A stretch of 17,076 bases of DNA from Bacteroidota bacterium (GTDB taxonomy: Bacteria > Bacteroidota > Bacteroidia > Chitinophagales > Chitinophagaceae), in contig JAEWBT010000004.1 in assembly GCA_023391015.1 (NCBI GenBank), positions 1 through 17,076 on the forward strand, given 5' to 3'. This document shows, piece after piece, positions 16,601 through 17,076 of the stretch (positions within the stretch are counted from its first letter, which is position 1; each line of letters opens with the position of its first letter). The translations under genes and the position numbers were made by a program. The notes under the pieces are model-generated. The model saw only the letters and a program-made list of their open reading frames with translations. It ran no database searches and was not told the DNA's origin.

Positions 16601-17023
16601 GCTTCCAGCTACGGCTGGCGCTTCGGCGACGGTGCAGCAGACACGGCCCGCACAGCCACCCACACCTATACCTCCAACGGTACCTACACTGTTACTTTCT
16701 ATGCAGTGAACAACTGCGGAATGGACAGTGTGAGCACCACCATTACGGTGACCACAGGTGTGGCCAATGTGAATCTGGACGGTCAGGTGAGCCTCTATCC
16801 AAACCCGGCAGCTGATTTTGTAACGGTTGAAAACACGGCTGCGCAAGCCATGAAGACCATCCGCATCCTCGATGTGGCCGGTGCTTTGGTGAGCGAAGTG
16901 AAAGCAACCGGTGCTTCTACCCAGCGCCTGGATGTGAGCAACCTTGCTTCCGGAACCTATCTGGTTCGCATTGAGCTGGAAGGCGGTGCCATCGCGCTGC
17001 GCCGACTCCAGGTCAAGCACTAA
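10661..17023 (+). CDS. Giant T9SS-secreted multidomain surface protein (FnIII / MAM-like / Ig-PKD repeats)
   Basis: 2,120 residues with a signal peptide (MRLRKVLRTLGASMALLFAAARA). Domain order: an N-terminal beta domain resembling pre-peptidase C-terminal modules (about 27-158); FnIII-1 (159-247); then alternating MAM-like (choice-of-anchor J type) and FnIII domains. The MAM-like domains begin at about 248, 526, 797, 1065 and 1340, and FnIII-2 to -6 at about 428, 699, 969, 1244 and 1507. Five Ig/PKD-like repeats begin at about 1598, 1670, 1741, 1814 and 1887, followed by a PKD domain (1956-2033, WRFGDG) and a type A sorting domain (2034-2120) with LYPNPAADF and GTYLVRI. Each FnIII unit is bracketed by Cys (VRS(V/I)CGAGDTSAW near its end). 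No HExxH or other protease motif is visible. It is probably exported by T9SS, cleaved at the sorting domain and held at the surface or released, acting in adhesion or matrix binding (inference). No RBS is evident; the start is preceded by a T-rich run. Confidence 0.93.
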   Translation: MRLRKVLRTLGASMALLFAAARADATTCPNAIPIASLPVSNQTVVCGTSNDITSSNITMSCGSTLYYGGNEALYTFTPVNSGSVEISYNGSPSTTYVGIFVFDGCPTTAGTNCVGNVTSSALTKTLTVTVTAGTTYYLMFDTWPSPQSPCPGTFSIGTCPAPTTLAVSGITTTDATLAWTSTSTDFEIEYGTSATLGSANNFRTGVVSNPYTLTGLMNSTGYNWWVRAICGPGDTSAWSSRGTFTTNCLSLPAPYAEGFNTGSLPSCWSNSNSIGSTTDANLFWKFNNSNGQPDYGPATNGRAAGTYAWLDASSPQTAVVTMTSPVLDLSTLGTPYIQFDWFKNNTDPTAGRANNNLLVEGYDGTAWVQLFNDTSNQNAWRTERITLPASFAGVTDAQFRFSVDKTLSNNFYDEVLVDSFYVMEAPTCLPPTAASVTAVTSSGATLNWTASVSAPNGGYEYEIRSSGAPGSGATGLDESGITAGGATSANATFLTPVTAYTAYVRSVCGAGDSSAWVSAGSFTTACLPYTAPYYENFNSGTQPGCWTNSNSIGSANYYELWQFNATPYYGAANNGRTVGNFAMLQPFYPYTATATLTSPIFDLSGLADPYLKFDWFKNNPSPSMNNNLMVEGYDGTSWVTLMNDTSNFATWRTVGITLPTSFIGVSNAQFRFTVDQSLSMDYEDEVLLDSFAIEDAPSCFAPIMPNVTNLTSNSATLSWTAPATAPAGGYEYEVRTSGAAGSGATGLAGSGNTAAGSTSANLTSLTPVTTYTAYVRSVCGAGDTSAWTPSGSFTTTCVPITTLPWSDGIESVTTTGLNNFPNCWKKVDVTNGTWRSSDAAWTSYNDPRNGSRYLTVQWSATNDVIMTPGFQLTAGTSYDFTFYWAGDTYSGWDGVVGVNTNQDFTGATILGNPFVTQSTTTSNGTYTQETRTFVPTTSGVYYFGIQVNGNGVPYYLGFDDFSLDVTPTCVVPTGVAASAVTANSATLNWTASASAPNGGYEYEVRSSGAAGSGATGLADSGNTTTTSANATGLTPATTYSIYVRAICSAGDTSAFTVASTFTTACATITAPYAQGFNTGSLPNCWTNSNSISSTTANLLWKFNNSNGQPDYGPASNGRAAGTYAWIDASSPQTAVVTLTSPIIDLSSLGTPMVKFDWFKNNTDPTAGRTNNNLMVEGYDGTTWVSLFNDTSNATVWRTESISLPAAFAGVTNAQFRFSVDKTLSNNFYDEVLLDSFEVADVPSCLPPVSPVVSAITTTGATLNWTASTSAPNGGYEYEVRASGAAGSGSTGLAASGNTTTTSANVTGLSAAMSYSVYVRSICGAGDTSAWTPAVAFNTACGLVSVPYMQNFDGVTAPAIPNCTVVEDVNTDSYTWKTYNGNASSTPNALQYSYNSSSAADDWWFTPGINLTSGSAYEITFKYRVQSATYPEKLEVKVGGTATAASMTGTALWSETNATNTTYQTVTVNYTPTTTGPAYFGWHVFSDPDQYNLYIDDVAITAATTTVCAAPTGVTASSITANSAVISWTAPTPAPALGYEYLVRSGSVVVTNTTTATSATVSGLATSSTDTVYVRSICAQGDTSAWSTPYVFQTSGAPCTAPVVNLGNDTAFCAGNYLNLDAGNAGSTYLWSTGATIQSIDVTTSGTYSVAVTNAAGCTGRDTITVTVNPVPVVALGPDVSICSGNSLTLDAGTQGPNATYLWSTGATSQTLSVATAGSYSVTVTNGSGCIGRDTINVTTGTAPVVALGNDTAFCVGGALTLDAGNQATGTTYMWSTGANTQAITVAASGTYSVAVTNAGGCIGRDTINVTVNPRPVVNLGNDTAICAGSSLTLSAGTQGANATYMWSNGATTSSITVSPAASGFYAVNVMDNGCSGFDTIQVTVNPIPVVALGNDTTFCTGSSITLNAGNIGATYLWSTGANTQAVTVSAAGSYSVAVMANGCTGYDTIQVGVTPLPTAGTISVNNQSPTYTFSVTGMQNASSYGWRFGDGAADTARTATHTYTSNGTYTVTFYAVNNCGMDSVSTTITVTTGVANVNLDGQVSLYPNPAADFVTVENTAAQAMKTIRILDVAGALVSEVKATGASTQRLDVSNLASGTYLVRIELEGGAIALRRLQVKH
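11399..11938 (+). repeat. Intragenic long repeat, MAM-like domain copy 1
   Basis: Encodes the first MAM-like domain (residues about 247-426). It is closely similar at DNA level to 13847-14389, at a constant offset of 2,448 nt over the central part. Identical runs include 27 nt at 11561-11587 and 33 nt at 11591-11623. The other MAM-like domains are far more diverged, so this pair reflects a more recent duplication or gene conversion. Confidence 0.85.
13847..14389 (+). repeat. Intragenic long repeat, MAM-like domain copy 2
   Basis: Encodes the fourth MAM-like domain (residues about 1063-1243), the partner of 11399-11938. The identical runs here are 14009-14035 and 14039-14071. Differences between them are mostly synonymous (for example TAT/TAC and GGC/GGA), showing the protein is under selection while the copies drift. 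Confidence 0.85.
15452..16525 (+). repeat. Five tandem Ig/PKD-like repeats
   Basis: Five units of about 70 residues share the pattern V-V-x-L-G-(N/P)-D, (F/I)C-x-G, L-x-L-(D/S/N)-A-G, (Y)(L/M)WS(T/N)GA, G-(T/S/F)-Y-(S/A)-V, (G)C-x-G-x-D-T-I. They start at about 15452, 15668, 15881, 16100 and 16319. Each holds two Cys, likely one disulfide per unit. They form a stalk between the FnIII/MAM region and the sorting domain. Confidence 0.9.
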
Positions 17024-17076
17024 GCTATCTGTCTTAAACAGACCGCTTAAAAACTCAGAGAGCGGCTGCCCACAAA
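17024..17076 (+). other. 3' flank of the giant gene, possible start of a terminator
   Basis: A short hairpin TCTGT/ACAGA (17028-17042) follows the stop, then CCGCT (17043-17047) can pair with AGCGG (17061-17065). The last bases, AGAGCGGCTGCCC, look like the 5' arm of a GC-rich terminator stem, but the window ends before its partner. Confidence 0.3.

Noticed and set aside
12017..17020. Long minus-strand frames opposite the giant gene (404, 292, 233 and 472 codons)
   Set aside because: They mirror the repeats of the plus-strand gene, and all show the same Arg/Ser/Gly/Thr-rich shadow composition without any domain.
10661..17023. Giant protein as a gingipain-like protease or other enzyme
   Set aside because: Adhesin-type and MAM-like domains are shared with such proteases, but no catalytic domain or HExxH motif is present, and His is rare throughout.

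Overview
The window looks like chromosomal DNA of a Bacteroidota bacterium, probably of the Chitinophagales/Sphingobacteriales type (inference). Three things point there. Start codons lack clear Shine-Dalgarno sequences. Several genes have the Bacteroidota -7 promoter box TAnnTTTG upstream. The largest gene ends in a type IX secretion (T9SS) type A sorting domain and is built from fibronectin III, MAM-like and Ig/PKD-like modules. GC content looks to be near or a little above 50% by eye, with one AT-rich gene leader.

Layout. 1-581 (+) is the 3' part of an unrecognised gene, ending at a bidirectional terminator. It converges with proS (674-2152, -), a class II prolyl-tRNA synthetase of the short archaeal/eukaryotic type. 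Divergent from proS is a secreted Gly/Tyr/Asn/Arg-rich low-complexity protein (2261-3733, +), then a FadL/OMPP1-like outer-membrane barrel (3882-5408, +), each followed by its own terminator. A minus-strand group comes next: a small PspC-domain membrane protein (7344-7577), the tRNA U34 hydroxylase trhO (6184-7233), and a PdeM-like metallophosphoesterase (5516-6151). trhO and the phosphoesterase are 32 nt apart and probably co-transcribed. A 282-nt spacer with two copies of a palindromic repeat and an intrinsic terminator separates this group from acnA (7860-10229, -), a complete aconitase. After a 431-nt spacer, whose AT-rich part is the probable leader of the next gene, a 2,120-residue cell-surface/secreted repeat protein fills the rest (10661-17023, +).

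How the genes relate. Most genes are independent housekeeping functions: translation (proS, trhO), the TCA cycle (acnA), and envelope (barrel protein, PspC protein). The giant protein is a predicted T9SS cargo. It carries alternating FnIII and MAM-like domains, then five Ig/PKD-like repeats, one PKD domain and the sorting domain, with internal DNA repeats left by duplication. No defence system, mobile element, tRNA, rRNA or CRISPR array was seen.

The most unusual signal is not a gene. The palindrome TTCCGGAA occurs 17 times in this window, where a random model at equal base frequencies expects about 0.26. Six copies lie in the roughly 8% of DNA that is intergenic. The other eleven lie inside genes in all three codon phases, with six copies (coding and intergenic) packed into 755 bp around the phosphoesterase gene. 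This resembles the HIP1-type genome-wide palindromes of cyanobacteria, and I know of no description of it.
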